From Larix kaempferi (Eukaryota > Streptophyta > Pinopsida > Pinales > Pinaceae), in NCBI GenBank assembly GCA_027924585.1, contig BSBM01000606.1, forward strand, positions 13,583,501-13,647,500: a stretch of DNA of 64,000 nucleotides, given 5' to 3'. Of the stretch, positions 46,921-58,930 are shown in pieces (position 1 is the stretch's first letter; each line of letters opens with the position of its first letter). The notes under the pieces are model-generated. The model worked only from the letters and a program-made list of their open reading frames with translations. It had not been told where the DNA came from and made no database searches. Position numbers and translations under genes: made by a program.

Positions 46921-49891
46921 CCTTTGTGACTGAACATCATTCACACTCTGGATTGAATGATCTTCTGCATATCTATCTGTGCCATCTCTCATTAGATGGG
47001 TCTACTGATATGGGCCTCAATATCATTCGAACTCTGTGGTGAGTTCCTTCTTGCATCCATGTCATCTATGTCTAGAAACCATATTCAACCTTGTAGCAAA
47101 GGTTGAGATCCACATCACCCATGGTAATAATTAAGCTCATCAATTGATTATCAATCCTGGGTACCCATACAGAACCTGATTCACACTTCTTCTTTAATTA
47201 CATCATTAAGAGAATGGTCTTATCTAGTCACTTGGAGCAAACATCTCGGCATGATTCTCTTCCTTTTTCTAAGAGAATCTTCTAGCCACGAGCCTTCTAT
47301 ATTTTCTTTGATTTGTAAATCTTCTTGTTGAACATCCATCACTTGTTCGGTGTTCATCATTCTTCATGATCTTTCCTACATATCAAAATTAAGTACATGA
47401 TTAGTAATACTTCATAATCATGAAATCATGTTGACATGATAACCTATTATGCATACAGATATCATTTACATAATTATGCAACTATCTTGACCAATACTTT
47501 GGCACAACACTTTTCCATATCCTGTATGCAAACAGTGGCTATCTAGATGCCTTCCATCTCTACCAGAACATACTATCGAGAGTGTGTACAGCTCTCAGCA
47601 TGTCAGTAAAGAGGTTTCATTCTAGACAAGCAACAATGGAATGTTTGTCCAATTTACCAATCATATGCATATTAGTAGTATATTGTTCAATGCTCTATGA
47701 ATGTTTACACTCAACATGATATATTCTAGGAATACAAATATGCATACAACCTATTACAGGCAATATCATTTACTATTTCAAATAACAACTCAAATACTTA
47801 TCTTTTATGTTTGTGTGGTTGCCTCCCGCTTGATCTTCTGTATGTCTTTTGAACTTCTATTCATTCTGTTCCACTGTGCATGCTCAAGTGTCATCCTCAT
47901 GATCTCATACACAAACATACATTCATTAGTATATTCTCAATGTTATCAAAACATTATAGTTCTAAATAATCTTGAAAATGTATAGTCATGATTATAGATA
48001 ATATTCAAGGTTTCAGGGAAGTCTTCTTTTACTCATGCATATTCTTGTTTGATCTAGTTAGTTAAATTATCAACCAATATAAGAGACATAATATGCATAA
48101 ACCCTTGATTACTAACTTTATGAATAAGCATAACCAATCATACCAAATATACTTATATAAGGGATCCTAACACAAGGTAAGATTCTAACATGACATAGGA
48201 AAACATACCTGGATTAGTATACCTGCTTAGTTATGTCTAACATACCTAATCAATATCTTCTTTGTTCTCTTCAATGATTTAGAGATCCTATGCTGGAACC
48301 TGCATATCTCATAGGTCAAGCATAATAGAACAAAGTCATACATACCTCGTAAGTAGAACTTCTATGTGATCAAAGATTATGGATGAGTCTTTGTCTTCAT
48401 GTTATCATGGTCATGGAACTTGATTTGTCTTTCGTGATGTACCTGTATCTTGTTAGCAGACAACATCAACCTCATACAACACCACAGTGCATTAGTACAA
48501 TCATATAGCCCTAATCAATGAATGTCTTCTATCATTCACATGCATTCATACTGTTACTAGGGTGATAAGACAATTCTAACATTAATCAAGATTGCACTAA
48601 TAAATAATATGAAGACAGGCATATTATGAACTTTATCAGGAATCAGATTTCAAGACATACCTGTATCTCCTTAAGACATACATGTCGAGACTTCTTGTAG
48701 TCTTCTTATGTAAGGCCTTAGCCTCAACTCCCCCTAAAACTTGATCTGGATCTTGATTAGGGTTTGTTAGAGAAACCCTAAAAATTCAATCTTTGACTTT
48801 CACACTTCTGAATGGATGGAAGGATGTGTCTTCCTGAGCTGATCAAACTAGCATACTTCAATTTTGAAATCTCCAAAATTTGACCCCTTAAAATTTGCCT
48901 TCGAAACTTCTGGATCTTCTGGACAGGATCCCGAACTAGGGTTTGATGAAGCCCACCCTTCTACCCAATCAAAAGGTTTGATCCAAGGCTCTAAACTCTT
49001 ACTTTTCTTAGGAGCTTCCAGCCGTGGCTACAGACTTCAAAAATTCCAACTTTTGCTGAAGCCCTAATTTTCCATCTTTCCGATCAAAATCCCAAACTGG
49101 GGTTTGATCAAGCCCAGTCTTCTACCCAACCAAAAAATTCGATCTTGGTCTCTAAATTTTGATTTTCCTGAGTATAATTCAGCCGTGGATTCCGATTCCA
49201 AAAATTCTAACTTTCTCCGAAACCCTAAATTCCGGAAGCCATGAATGAAGGTGCTCCAAAAATAATTCTGTTTTGATAGAAATATGTACCTGATTGTTTC
49301 TGCTGTAACTCTGAACTTTTCACTCCACAGGGTTTGAAAACTTTTTCTATGGTATCCTAACCTGTCATCTTTCCATCCCAATAGGTCTGACCTCAATTGG
49401 ATTTTCTGAGAGAGAGTTATGCCAAGTGTCGTAACGTGACCTGTTTATGGGATAAAACAGGCGAGCGAACGTGTACGGTGTGCCACGTGTCACTGGTTCA
49501 ACTTCGGCCTCTGAAAACATTTCCTAAGATAGCACAGTCTATGTACTACCTGTCACTTTTTACTAAATTTCATTTGGAGCTTCCTAGCCCCGTTTATGAC
49601 CTTTTTTCCAAGGTCACCTGATTTTTACTGAGATCTGGAAGAGGCAGAAACCCTAACTTGTACTGATCATAACTAACAAAGTATAACGAATCTGAGGGTT
49701 TCCTTTGGATACAAGGTACTTGGGGATGTTATCTACGACCTGTAAACTTTTCAGATCCTGAACCTTCGCATAAATGGATTTATAGCGAAAGTTCCGCGAT
49801 GACTGGTTTTTTCTATGTAAAACCCAAACCTTCAAATTGTCGCAAGTGAAGCAAGTGTCGTAAGTGCCATACATTGCCCTCCTTCAGGTTA
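46921..49891 (-). other. Element B unique internal region
   Basis: No gene seen. From about 47140 it aligns with 35820-38709 of element A, so only the segment before it is specific to B. Confidence 0.75.
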
Positions 49892-49903
49892 GCTCTAATA
49901 CCA
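49892..49903 (-). other. Element B primer binding site, one mismatch
   Basis: Minus strand TGGTATTAGAGC, the Met-tRNA site with one change. Confidence 0.85.
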
Positions 49904-50508
49904 TGTTAATATTTAATATGATAAGACAGAAAATAGAAGCATTGCATTCCATTCCATAATAATAGCATATACAAGATCACTGAAGAAACAACAAGCACAG
50001 CATAAACACAAGAGACACAGATTTATCCTGGGAAACCCTCATGAGGTAGAAAACCCAGCAAAGCTTCCTCAATATAGATGACCAGAAATATACAAAGATA
50101 CAAACCAAAGACATGATCTCCTCCTCCACCATATCATACCTCTCCTCCACAAGTGAGCTACTCTCAAGTGAGTGAGTGTGTGTAAAATGAGGAATACACC
50201 TCCTCTATTTATACACTACTCCGACTTGTCTTTTACACAAATCATGTAGGCTCGTATTTAACCATTGGGTTAAATACCCCACTACAACTGACTGGGTCGA
50301 CCCCTCTAGGGTGGTCTAATAACCCTTTGACCCACATAACACATACAAGGCCGACCCCCACTAGGGAAGTCTAATAACCCAAGTTACCACATTCCGACGG
50401 AGGAATAAACATCTCCGGATATACAATAAGATCTTCATGGAGGAATGAAACATCTCTGGAATAATAAAGTACAATTATAATATTCTTTGAAGTTACAATA
50501 TCTCAACA
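49904..50508 (-). repeat. Element B 5' LTR (605 bp)
   Basis: Begins TGTTAATATTT and ends CTCAACA, followed by CTTTC. Confidence 0.92.
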
Positions 50509-50513
50509 CTTTC

Positions 50514-50829
50514 CACCAATATTGTTTTGTTGATGATATTGTGTACTTTACCTGCTTAACTGTTTACTTAGATATGTTATCGTTTAGATGTTTTTACTTG
50601 TTTGTCTTGTTTTGTATATCTTGGAAGGTCTTGCAGCTTAGATTTAACGACCGCGAGGCATGGAACAACATCCAGGAAAAGGGTCTACAAACTTAAGGTG
50701 AGACATATGATAACTTGATCCTTAACTAGATCTAGGAAAGTGGTTTATAGTCTATTTTATTTGTTCTAGACTCACATTGAGCTAGGGAGATCTGGCTCCC
50801 GTCCACTTGAGTGGATTGTCCGTCAAACA
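50514..50829 (+). repeat. 3' LTR of the Tat/Ogre-like element, second segment
   Basis: Continues the LTR cut at 43856 and aligns with 10493-10805 up to GTCAAACA. No duplication matching TCATA at 8056-8060 follows it. Confidence 0.85.
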
Positions 50830-51719
50830 ATAGGCTAAATAGAACTTTGCCCTTTTTATGTTGATTTGTTTCAGAGGATAAAATATGATCTATCATCTAT
50901 GTATTTCAAACTCTTGGTGCGTTGGGTGTCTTTTCACCTCTTAAAGTCCCTTGCTAGTTTTCCCACCTACAATGAATTATGTTAGGTCTATATTCTATTG
51001 TCGGTTCTGTTTGATTATGGGAAATGCTTTGGCTGGAGTTGCATTATTTACATTTCTCAATCAGAGATGAATGCTATAACTGGTTCTTTGCAGGTATCTA
51101 TGACTAAAAATAACACAGTAATGTAGGTTCTCCATTCTATATTGTTGCAAATATCTCTGATTTCTCCAGAGATTTCTTAGTTTTCTTAGTTTTTCAGGTT
51201 GTCAATGTTTACAATATTTTCTGACTTTTTCAAATCCAAGTTTATCCTTGCCAATAGTTTCTGACAATTTCCAATATTTTTCCTGAGATTATTTCTGGAC
51301 CTTCAACAATATATCCCCCACAACAATAATTGCAACATTCGTTCTAGTTAGACATAAATGATGGTAATTAAATTTAGTTGCACTATAATACTAGATAAGC
51401 ATCATAGAAAAAAATCTAACAATACTTAAATTGGATGTTGGTCAACCTAAACAACCACTAACCATGGAAGCGTTTCAATTAGATAATATGATTTGGAAAA
51501 TGGTTAATACAACCCATACATAATTGCATGGATAGATCACAGAAATAAAGATGATATCAAAATAATTATTACGAGATGATCCAATGTGCAACATTGGTTA
51601 TTATTTTGAGAAAATAGAGAAAGTATACCTATGCAGCTAGACACCATAGCTATTGTTTCTCACCCATATACCAAGAAAGACTTAATGCTGGCATGTGTTG
51701 CAATGGACGTTGACTGACA
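50830..51719. other. Unannotated spacer
   Basis: AT-rich, unmatched elsewhere in the window, no ORF of note. Confidence 0.4.
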
Positions 51720-52985
51720 CATCCAATCAAAACTTTCAAAACTCTTCCTACCATAGATCAAACTTGATTGTCACTATCATTAACAAGGTGAGTGACCAAT
51801 GGTAGGAAAATTGTCTCCGCCTGCTCATCTACAACATTACTGGGAAATTTTAGAATAATCACATGTAACATTTCCAGTACAACTTCCCTACCACTTGTAT
51901 GCTCATAGCTACAACAAATGCAATTAAAAGAAAATTTAACTTCTATACATATAATAATAGAACTGAAATATTGGCAGTAAATTAACAACACCTTACCTAA
52001 GATTTGCAACTAAGAAATCCAAGTGTTGTTGTAATCACTTGGCACCAAGAGGGTAGTCGAGAAGAAACTATAAAAGAACTTGACTGCATTGTTGGTGAAT
52101 GGGTAGAGCTTGACTAGTTACCATCAAGCATCCAACTCTAGTGATCAAATCATACAGATCTGGAACCAATAGCTTCCACCTAACAATTTCCTTCAAAAGT
52201 GATAGTGCAATGGTAGTTGAGCTACTCTCTAAATCAATAACGAGTGGGCATTGGAGAAGCAGCTTTAATTGATCATTTGAGATGGTCGTATTTGCATGTC
52301 TCAAAAGCATAACAAGTAAATTAACAGAAGATTGCATTATAGGACTGTCAATCTTTCCTAATTTTAGAACCATATTAAAAACTGAGGAGGTAATGTTGCT
52401 ACTATGAATATCAATAGATGGAAGGGGAAGTCTCAATAGACAAGCAAGACATTTCACAGAATGTGATATAACTCCTTCATACTTAGATTTCAAACAGTTC
52501 CCTAGTAGTTCTATAAAGGGGTCTATCATAGCTATTAAATATTGATCACTCTTATCTACTTTGACTTTTTTCATATGATTATCAAGAAATCTCAATGTAA
52601 ACACTATAATTAGATACCTATCGGGTGCATCTAGCATATGATCAGCATGTATCTCCATTGAATTTTTAGATGAGACTGATGATTTTGACGATGCTATACC
52701 ATATTTACTAAACAAATCTGTCTTCGTAACCATTTTTTATTCCTCCATACCATCGTCAATAAACCATATACAAAAGTGAACAAATCTTTCTGACTTAATG
52801 ACGCATTAACCTGAAGATCGGTTGCTAAATAGTGCAGCATGGACTCAATCTTAACTTTTTCTTTTGGTGCAAGTGTTCTATGGAAATTGTGTCTAATAGT
52901 TACCACCAATGTACTAGCATGTGTAGATAAACTAGTATGGTTAAGATCTTCCCTAAGGGCATGGAATGGTGAATTAATGAACTTT
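51720..52985 (-). pseudogene. UTP20: UTP20-like HEAT-repeat protein fragment
   Basis: The minus strand encodes a stretch resembling plant U3 snoRNP component 20 (UTP20), a large HEAT-repeat protein of the small-subunit processome in the nucleolus. Readable blocks are HRTLAPKEKVKIESMLHYLA, DQYLIAMIDPFIELLGNCLK, LLKEIVRWKLLVPDLYDLI, then an intron of 88 bp (51996-51909, donor GTAAGG, acceptor TTGTAG), and EHTSGREVVLEMLHVIILKF. The splice joins the two parts in phase. A frameshift near 52733 and stops near 52065, 52035 and 51758 disable it. The segment covers only a few hundred of the roughly 2,500 residues expected, so it is a fragment that kept its intron and did not pass through mRNA. Confidence 0.72.
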
Positions 52986-53254
52986 TACAATTAACTCGAT
53001 CTCTTGAATTTTTCAAAAGTAATTTTGTTTATTGACTGTGATTACCATGTCTAAGCCTATCATCACAAATTTATTACAACTTGAGTGAATGTAGTTACAT
53101 CTAATTCAGTGTTGAGCTTCAAAACCTTAAGATCATAGTTAAAATAGTATGCATCCATTTGCCAGGGTTTTCTGATAATTTTGAAATACTGGAAGTATAG
53201 GTATTTTTTTTCTAGTTGAGCTACAGCCAGTAACTGTTTATTCTTCATGTAGAC

Positions 53255-53815
53255 TAGTTTTCTTTTTATCCATCTACACAGATGGACATCTAATAGACTA
53301 GGGTTGGATGTTCTTACTACATTGTCGATCGTTATATACTTATATAAGCATTGCTCCCAACGTTTCCAACTAGGGTTGGTTGTACTACCTTAAATTATCA
53401 ATAATTTTTGTTTTGAGTTGAGTTATGATTATAGAAGATGATAGATCTGTAATTTTCCCATTCTTCATATAGATTAAGCTTTATTTCTATACATCTACAT
53501 AGATCACAGATAACTTGGGCTGTTTGTACTTACTACATTGTATATTGTTATATATTTGACATAGGGATTACTCTTAACATTTCCCAGTATGGTTGGTCAT
53601 ACTTTCTTAAATTATAATTTCTTTTTGTTTCGACTTGAACTATAACTTTAGGAGATGACACAGATCTAATTGTCCATTCTCCCTTTGTTCTCCCTTTAGT
53701 TAGTTTTTTCCATTCCATATACAAGGATGGACATTTCTTAAACAAGTAAGGTTGGATGTACTTACTATTGTGGATCATTGTATACTACATAGGCATTTCT
53801 GCAAATATTTGTGGG
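53255..53815. repeat. Degenerate tandem repeat of about 215-220 bp
   Basis: Two full units and a partial third. Each has a CCAT..ACA.AGATGGACAT-like start, GGTTGGATGT.CTTACTAC, a CTTAAATTAT segment and a GATGA.A.AGATCT.TAATT end. Divergence is high, so the duplication is old. Confidence 0.6.
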
Positions 53816-54174
53816 TCATGGGAGAGATCAAATGTTGAATTGTACAATTTTTAACCAACTAAATTATTTTTCTCAGCTTTGCCAATTCTATCAAAATTTC
53901 ATTGATAACTTGTATTAGTAAATTATTTATATTGTTTAGTGAACTTAGAGAGACCCAAGTTCTTTGATAATGGAATGGCTAATGTATTCTTTTCTCTTTC
54001 CTGTAGCAAACAGGCAATATAATATATGCAAGAAAATATCCCATGGCTGCAAATTGCAGGATAACTTCTATAGCATCCTCTCCTAGGGATTTGCAAACTA
54101 ATGCACAATCTCAAAGGCAGTTTGAAGAAGAAGAAGTAAAGAATCATAGAATGTAATCTGATTGGACCAAAAAC

Positions 54175-54795
54175 ATGGCAACATTAGATGTTGATGTTAG
54201 CTATATTCAAGCAATCAGAAATAGAGATTCAAGAAATCCCAAGACTTTTAATCATGGAAATCCAATATTAAAAAATGTTGTAGCCCCATCTCAGAATGAA
54301 AGTAATAATGTGGAACAAAATCATAGAATGAATTCACTTGCTTCTCATTCGAAAGGAATCAAAAGAGTGTATGTTCATGACCTCAGAAAGGACAAAACAT
54401 ATGGAGGCATTCAATATGCACCAGTTAACAATTTCAAAATATTTAAACATACAGAGCCAACAAAAGCCATGGATCAGATTCAAATACAAATATCAAAATA
54501 CATTGAGACTCCTTCCGAAATATGTACCAAGAATTTAGCACTTGGTTCTTGTAGAATTGAACTTCACAACAAGACTCGGACAAATAATCCTTTGAATGTG
54601 GTGGCAGATGAAAGGCTAGAAACACATGACAGAGAGTTAATGGCATATCATTTTGTGTTAGAGGAATTTTATGCTCAGAGTCAGAGTCACTTAACCTGGG
54701 AACATGACAAGTTGTTGAGCAGTATCTATCTTGCATTGCATATTACTAACGATGAGCACATTGACAAGTTGAAAAATTTGATATCTATGTCCTAA
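54175..54795 (+). CDS. ORF with a C-terminal ENT-like (EMSY N-terminal) domain
   Basis: A 206-codon open frame from ATG to TAA. The N-terminal 120 residues are Asn/Lys-rich with RVYVHDLRKDKTYGGIQYAP and no known domain. Residues about 145-205 (RELMAYHFVLEEFYAQSQSH, then LTWEHDKLLSS, and HITNDEHIDKLKNL) fit the ENT domain, a helical module found in plant EMSY-like chromatin proteins. The protein stops right at the domain end, so it may be a truncated copy; in EMSY-like proteins a Tudor-like domain normally follows. A short in-phase ATG reading at 54043-54153 lies just upstream. I cannot tell whether it is expressed. Confidence 0.5.
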   Translation: MATLDVDVSYIQAIRNRDSRNPKTFNHGNPILKNVVAPSQNESNNVEQNHRMNSLASHSKGIKRVYVHDLRKDKTYGGIQYAPVNNFKIFKHTEPTKAMDQIQIQISKYIETPSEICTKNLALGSCRIELHNKTRTNNPLNVVADERLETHDRELMAYHFVLEEFYAQSQSHLTWEHDKLLSSIYLALHITNDEHIDKLKNLISMS

Positions 54796-54848
54796 TGTCT
54801 GATGTTTGTATCTTGTAAAAATGTATTTTATGCAAGCCAACATTATTA

Positions 54849-55175
54849 GGGCTTTGGTCAAAACACTGGCCCTGTTGAACTATTGTTCAATCCTAAAACT
54901 GAGTACAATGCTATTGATATTATTTGGCAATTTCTTGCTTCCCCAGTTTGTTCTCAGCAGTATATGTATGAAAATATTATTTTGTCTTTGGTCAAAGCAC
55001 TTTCCCTATTGAACTATTTTCAATAATAAAACTGGGGTACAGTTCTATTGAAGTGCACAACTGTACAGAGATTCATGGCTGGAAAAGGTTAGCTCCTATA
55101 TACTATATTCAAATTTGTGTTTGATATTATTTGCTTCTTTCCCAATTTGGTCTCAGCAGTTTCTCTATGAAATAA
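54849..55175. repeat. Tandem duplication downstream of the ENT-like ORF
   Basis: The block starting GGCTTTGGTCAAAACACT (54849) is repeated from TCTTTGGTCAAAGCACT (54985) through TCTCAGCAGT. The second copy carries an extra piece of about 75 bp. Confidence 0.75.
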
Positions 55176-55179
55176 ACTG

Positions 55180-56349
55180 GTGAGATACCATATTAATTCT
55201 TCTAAGTTGTTCTAATTAATATTGTATTCTTTATAAGTTTATAACATTTCGATAATGCATGAACATGTTGAGCAACGATCATGTTATATATTAGTGATTC
55301 TCAGCATGAGACACTGTCAGGCTCTTTATTTGTAATGATTTCCAGATGTCAAGAGTCTTAATCTAATTCTTGTTATAGAAAGAAGAGCAATGGAGAGACA
55401 TATTTTCTTGGCATTCCTAATCACTTATAAAAAAATTCTCTTCCCGATTGAGTGTTCTCACTACAAAAAATGCAAATTAAAATTGAAGTCCTGTTTTCAG
55501 TCATTGTATATCTATGGTTTTTTAAGCAAAATATGTCTTAAATTTAAAGAAATCAAAACACAAGTGGAAGGGTATATAATGGACTTTATATCATCTTCCA
55601 AAGAGCAACTATTGCTGAAATAAAGTGTAAATAGGCTACAGAGTCTAAGAAGTGGTCATAATTTATCAACAAAACACCCTTGGCCAATAATTGGTGACTT
55701 ACCTCAACACGCCACATAGAAAAAAATGTGGACAAAGAGATAACCTCAAACTCAAAAACAAACTGACAGATGGTGAATGAGGCAGAAACTCTCAAGCACC
55801 ACTAAATCCCAATGAAGGAGGAGTGAACTAGATAGATGCAGTCACCAAACAATGCCAGATAGATCCCCACTGGCTTATATTCCCTTTGGCATGCCAGGTT
55901 AGAAGAGGTCCCTAATTCAGTCTTGGTTTTCCCTTTGTTGCAAGGTAAACATTTGCCTCATCGAAAATTACTGGTGCTACCATTTCCTATGCTTGCTTCA
56001 GCCAATAAGACTTTTTTAGTGGTAAAGCACTTAGACCCATTGTATTGCCTTTTAAATATCTTCTTATATGGAACTCATGCTCATATGTGAAACCAATATT
56101 ACCTGTGATATAACTCTAAGTAACTGCAGCTTAGTAAGAACCCTTGTTTGTCGGGATCATTGGAAATAAAAAAAAGTAATAATATTAAGTAGTATATGGT
56201 CTGGGGGTAGAAGATGCTATCGACCCAAGCAGAATGAATGGAATGGCATTTATTACTTGCAAGCAACCACATATAAGTGCTTGCAAATAACTCTATTTTT
56301 ATCTTCCTTCTTATGATAGTTTATACATTTCCAAAGTTTCATTAAGCTT
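55180..56349. other. Spacer between the ENT-like ORF and the importin pseudogene
   Basis: A 77-codon plus-strand open frame at 55390-55623 has no recognisable features. Nothing else seen. Confidence 0.4.
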
Positions 56350-58026
56350 AAGCATGATGAAAGGAAAAGATGCATAACAATAGGAGTTGTGTCTTTAGTT
56401 GAATATCGTACAACCTCATTCAATGTCTCATATGCTGCAGTCGATATCCTAGATTCACTTGCATCCTCCCTATGTGAGGCATCAAGAAGAGCCTCAAAAT
56501 GTTCTTAAAAAATGGAGAGAGTGGAGAGGAGGTTTCCCCTACATCTTCAATGTTCATACCCTTGAGTTAGGAAATATAAAGCACCGCATAATTTTTCAGC
56601 AACATTCGGTGCATCCTGCAAGCTCTCAAGTAGCACTGATAGAATATGTGGAAAATTTGACTGTGTGATTTTGGGTGTCTCCAATGTTGAACCATGTAAC
56701 AATTCAAATATTTTCCCAAGGATCCACACAGTTGTGTCCTTGACATGACTATTCTCATCATTCATAGCATTGAGAATAAAGTTGAGAGCAACATTGACAA
56801 GAGGAGTAATTTTATCAGGTGATGGACCCTCCAAAGTTGATCCAAAGGCATAAGTAACTTCCTCTCAATATCTCCTGTCTGGATTTGATATGTTTTCTTC
56901 TGCAAATGTCATGACAAGGGGGGACACCATCATCTCCCACAGTCCTAGCAACAATACCCAAGCAAGTTCTTCTATCCATAAACAAATTCCATGCCCCCTT
57001 ATCCTGATCTCGATCCTCTTCATGTTTCAACAATGTCTCTAACAACATTGGCACAAGAGGAGGAAGTGCTTGCTTAATAAAATAAAGGAAAGGAACATTT
57101 GAATCACCACTTAAATCTCCTGCATATTCCTCTAATATATCAATTTCTTCGTCACATATAGAACTCCAAAACTTGATCGCTTGAAAAGAGACAAGCTCTT
57201 CATCTATTTTGACATCCTTTTTTGTAATATAAAATATATCTTGCATGTAAGGGACAAGCTTCTCATAATATGTAGAAGATATTGACACTAGGAATTCAAA
57301 AGCAACTTGTTAAATCCTTACTTATGGAGACAATTTTGCTTCACACACTACTCTCATAATATAATCTCTCTCTACATCATTATCCAAATTCATCTGAGCA
57401 AAATTCAAAGCATTATACAATGCTCAAGTAGTAGCAAGACTGACCTCATTGTTAAGTTCAGATGAATTCATTCCCTGCAACAACTGTAAGGATGGAATTC
57501 ACTCGATCATGAGCAAGAGTATCTGCAGCAACCTCCTCACAAAGATGTCCAAGAGTTTCTAGAGTGTCCTATTTGAGATGCACAGGTGGTTGTATTTGTA
57601 GGCCACCCATGTTGAGTGATAATGTACTGATGAGATCTAGTCATTGGCCTTGAGGTAATTCAATACCAGCAACTTTTCTACAACCTGTGGTGAAGTAGAT
57701 CGAGCATTTAGAATAGGTGAAGAAAGAGTATGCAGTAAGAAACCCTTGATCTAGCTCTTCACAGTCCCATCTAGGGAGATCCATCTATGTACTAACTCAG
57801 CCTTTCGGTGTGGCTCCTTGTCATCTAATGTGTTCTTCAAAATCAATCTTGCAAGTTGACGACTTTCAACATGCTTTTCATTATTTGCTAGATCCCCAAA
57901 TAGGGATATGAGAAAGGACAAAAAAATATGATCTTGGAACTGCCTCATATTCTCTTTTGTGTGCTTTTGAATAGCACCATCAGCAGACTGTGTATCAAGA
58001 AGGATTTGTGTAACCTTCGGGGACAT
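56350..58026 (-). pseudogene. KPNB1-like: Importin subunit beta-1 pseudogene, 3'-truncated
   Basis: Reads from ATG 58026 (MSPKVTQILLDTQSADGAIQ) through successive HEAT repeats of plant importin beta-1, the nuclear import receptor that binds Ran and importin alpha. Blocks include SRQLARLILKNTLDDKEPHR, ERDYIMRVVCEAKLSP, VSISSTYYEKLVPYMQDIF, FWSSICDEEIDILEEYAGDL, CLGIVARTVGDDG, DTTVWILGKIFELLHGST and NVAEKLCGALYF. Several stops (first near 57751) and frame changes break it, and homology stops near 56350, about two thirds of the way into the family's usual ~870 residues. The coding part has no intron. No remaining 3' part is in the window. Confidence 0.85.
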
Positions 58027-58037
58027 ATTTTACCTTC

Positions 58038-58930
58038 CTGGAAAAATTGATGAATGCAAATCTTCCAAACTAAACAAATATCATCATCAAAAACATCAAC
58101 CTATCTCTCTAAATGAGGATAAAGCAAGAAATGAAATCAATTAATTATATCAAAGATAAAAAAGGATCAATGAATTTCAATCATTTCCATGGCATGTTAA
58201 AAGATCTGCTAAAGCTTTCACGTCATCCAAATAATCCAATCCAGAATCCAAATCACCACATCTTAGAATTCTATAATGAATCCTCTACTCTTTCTTATTT
58301 TCATTAAGACCTGATAGATAAGGACCCCTCTCCTCGCATAGATAATCAAAAACATTTTGCATCACAATATCCACTCCGAAAACTAATTATAAGCAGCAGA
58401 ATCGGCAAGAAAAAATGTCAACATTCATTAAGTCAATGATAGCTACAGCCATACTCTACACTTGTTGATTCATCAATCCCCATTATAAAACCTTATTGTG
58501 CATAAACAAATCCTTACTGTGGCATTTATAAGCCAATCAACAACTATTTCTTGATTCTAAATTTAAACCCTACAGCTACTGATTCATTGGTCTGGTCTTG
58601 ACCTAGAACAAACCCTACCTCTACATTTTTATAATTGTTCTTCTCAAATATTTGGACCCTAGAGCTAATCGTTCTAAACCTATATCAACCAAAAAGTACC
58701 CCATTTAAACGTTGTGTATAGAGAAAGCCATTATTTCCCTTAGTGTTATGTTATTAGTCCATATATTATACGATGCAGAAGATCAAAACTAGAGAATAGG
58801 AACTCACCCTTTGAACTCTGATTCGAAAAAAGGAAGAAATCAAAATAACATCCACATCATACCTAAAGATCTGCGACTAGAAGACCCGATCCTCTCCATG
58901 AAGAAATACGCAACAAAGCTCAATCTGTGA
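58038..58930 (-). other. Importin pseudogene 5' UTR with a probable intron
   Basis: Upstream of the ATG the minus strand has a good acceptor (ATTTTTCCAG, AG at 58039-58038). Candidate donors are GTGAGTT at 58807 and GTATGATG near 58865, giving a 5'-UTR intron of about 770-830 bp. If real, the pseudogene is a DNA-level copy or a decayed original and not a reverse-transcribed one. Confidence 0.4.

Larger units (their letters stand above)
43857..50508 (-). mobile_element. Ty1/copia element B in the Tat 3' LTR
   Basis: A 6652-bp element with 605-bp LTRs (43857-44461 and 49904-50508) and CTTTC duplications at 43852-43856 and 50509-50513. It is the sister of element A, with the same LTR family and leader region. 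It has a polypurine tract at 44462 and a primer site with one mismatch at 49892-49903. Unlike A it keeps a degraded RT/RNase H segment, which identifies the family as copia. Its LTRs differ at clearly more places than those of A, so it is older. Confidence 0.93.
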
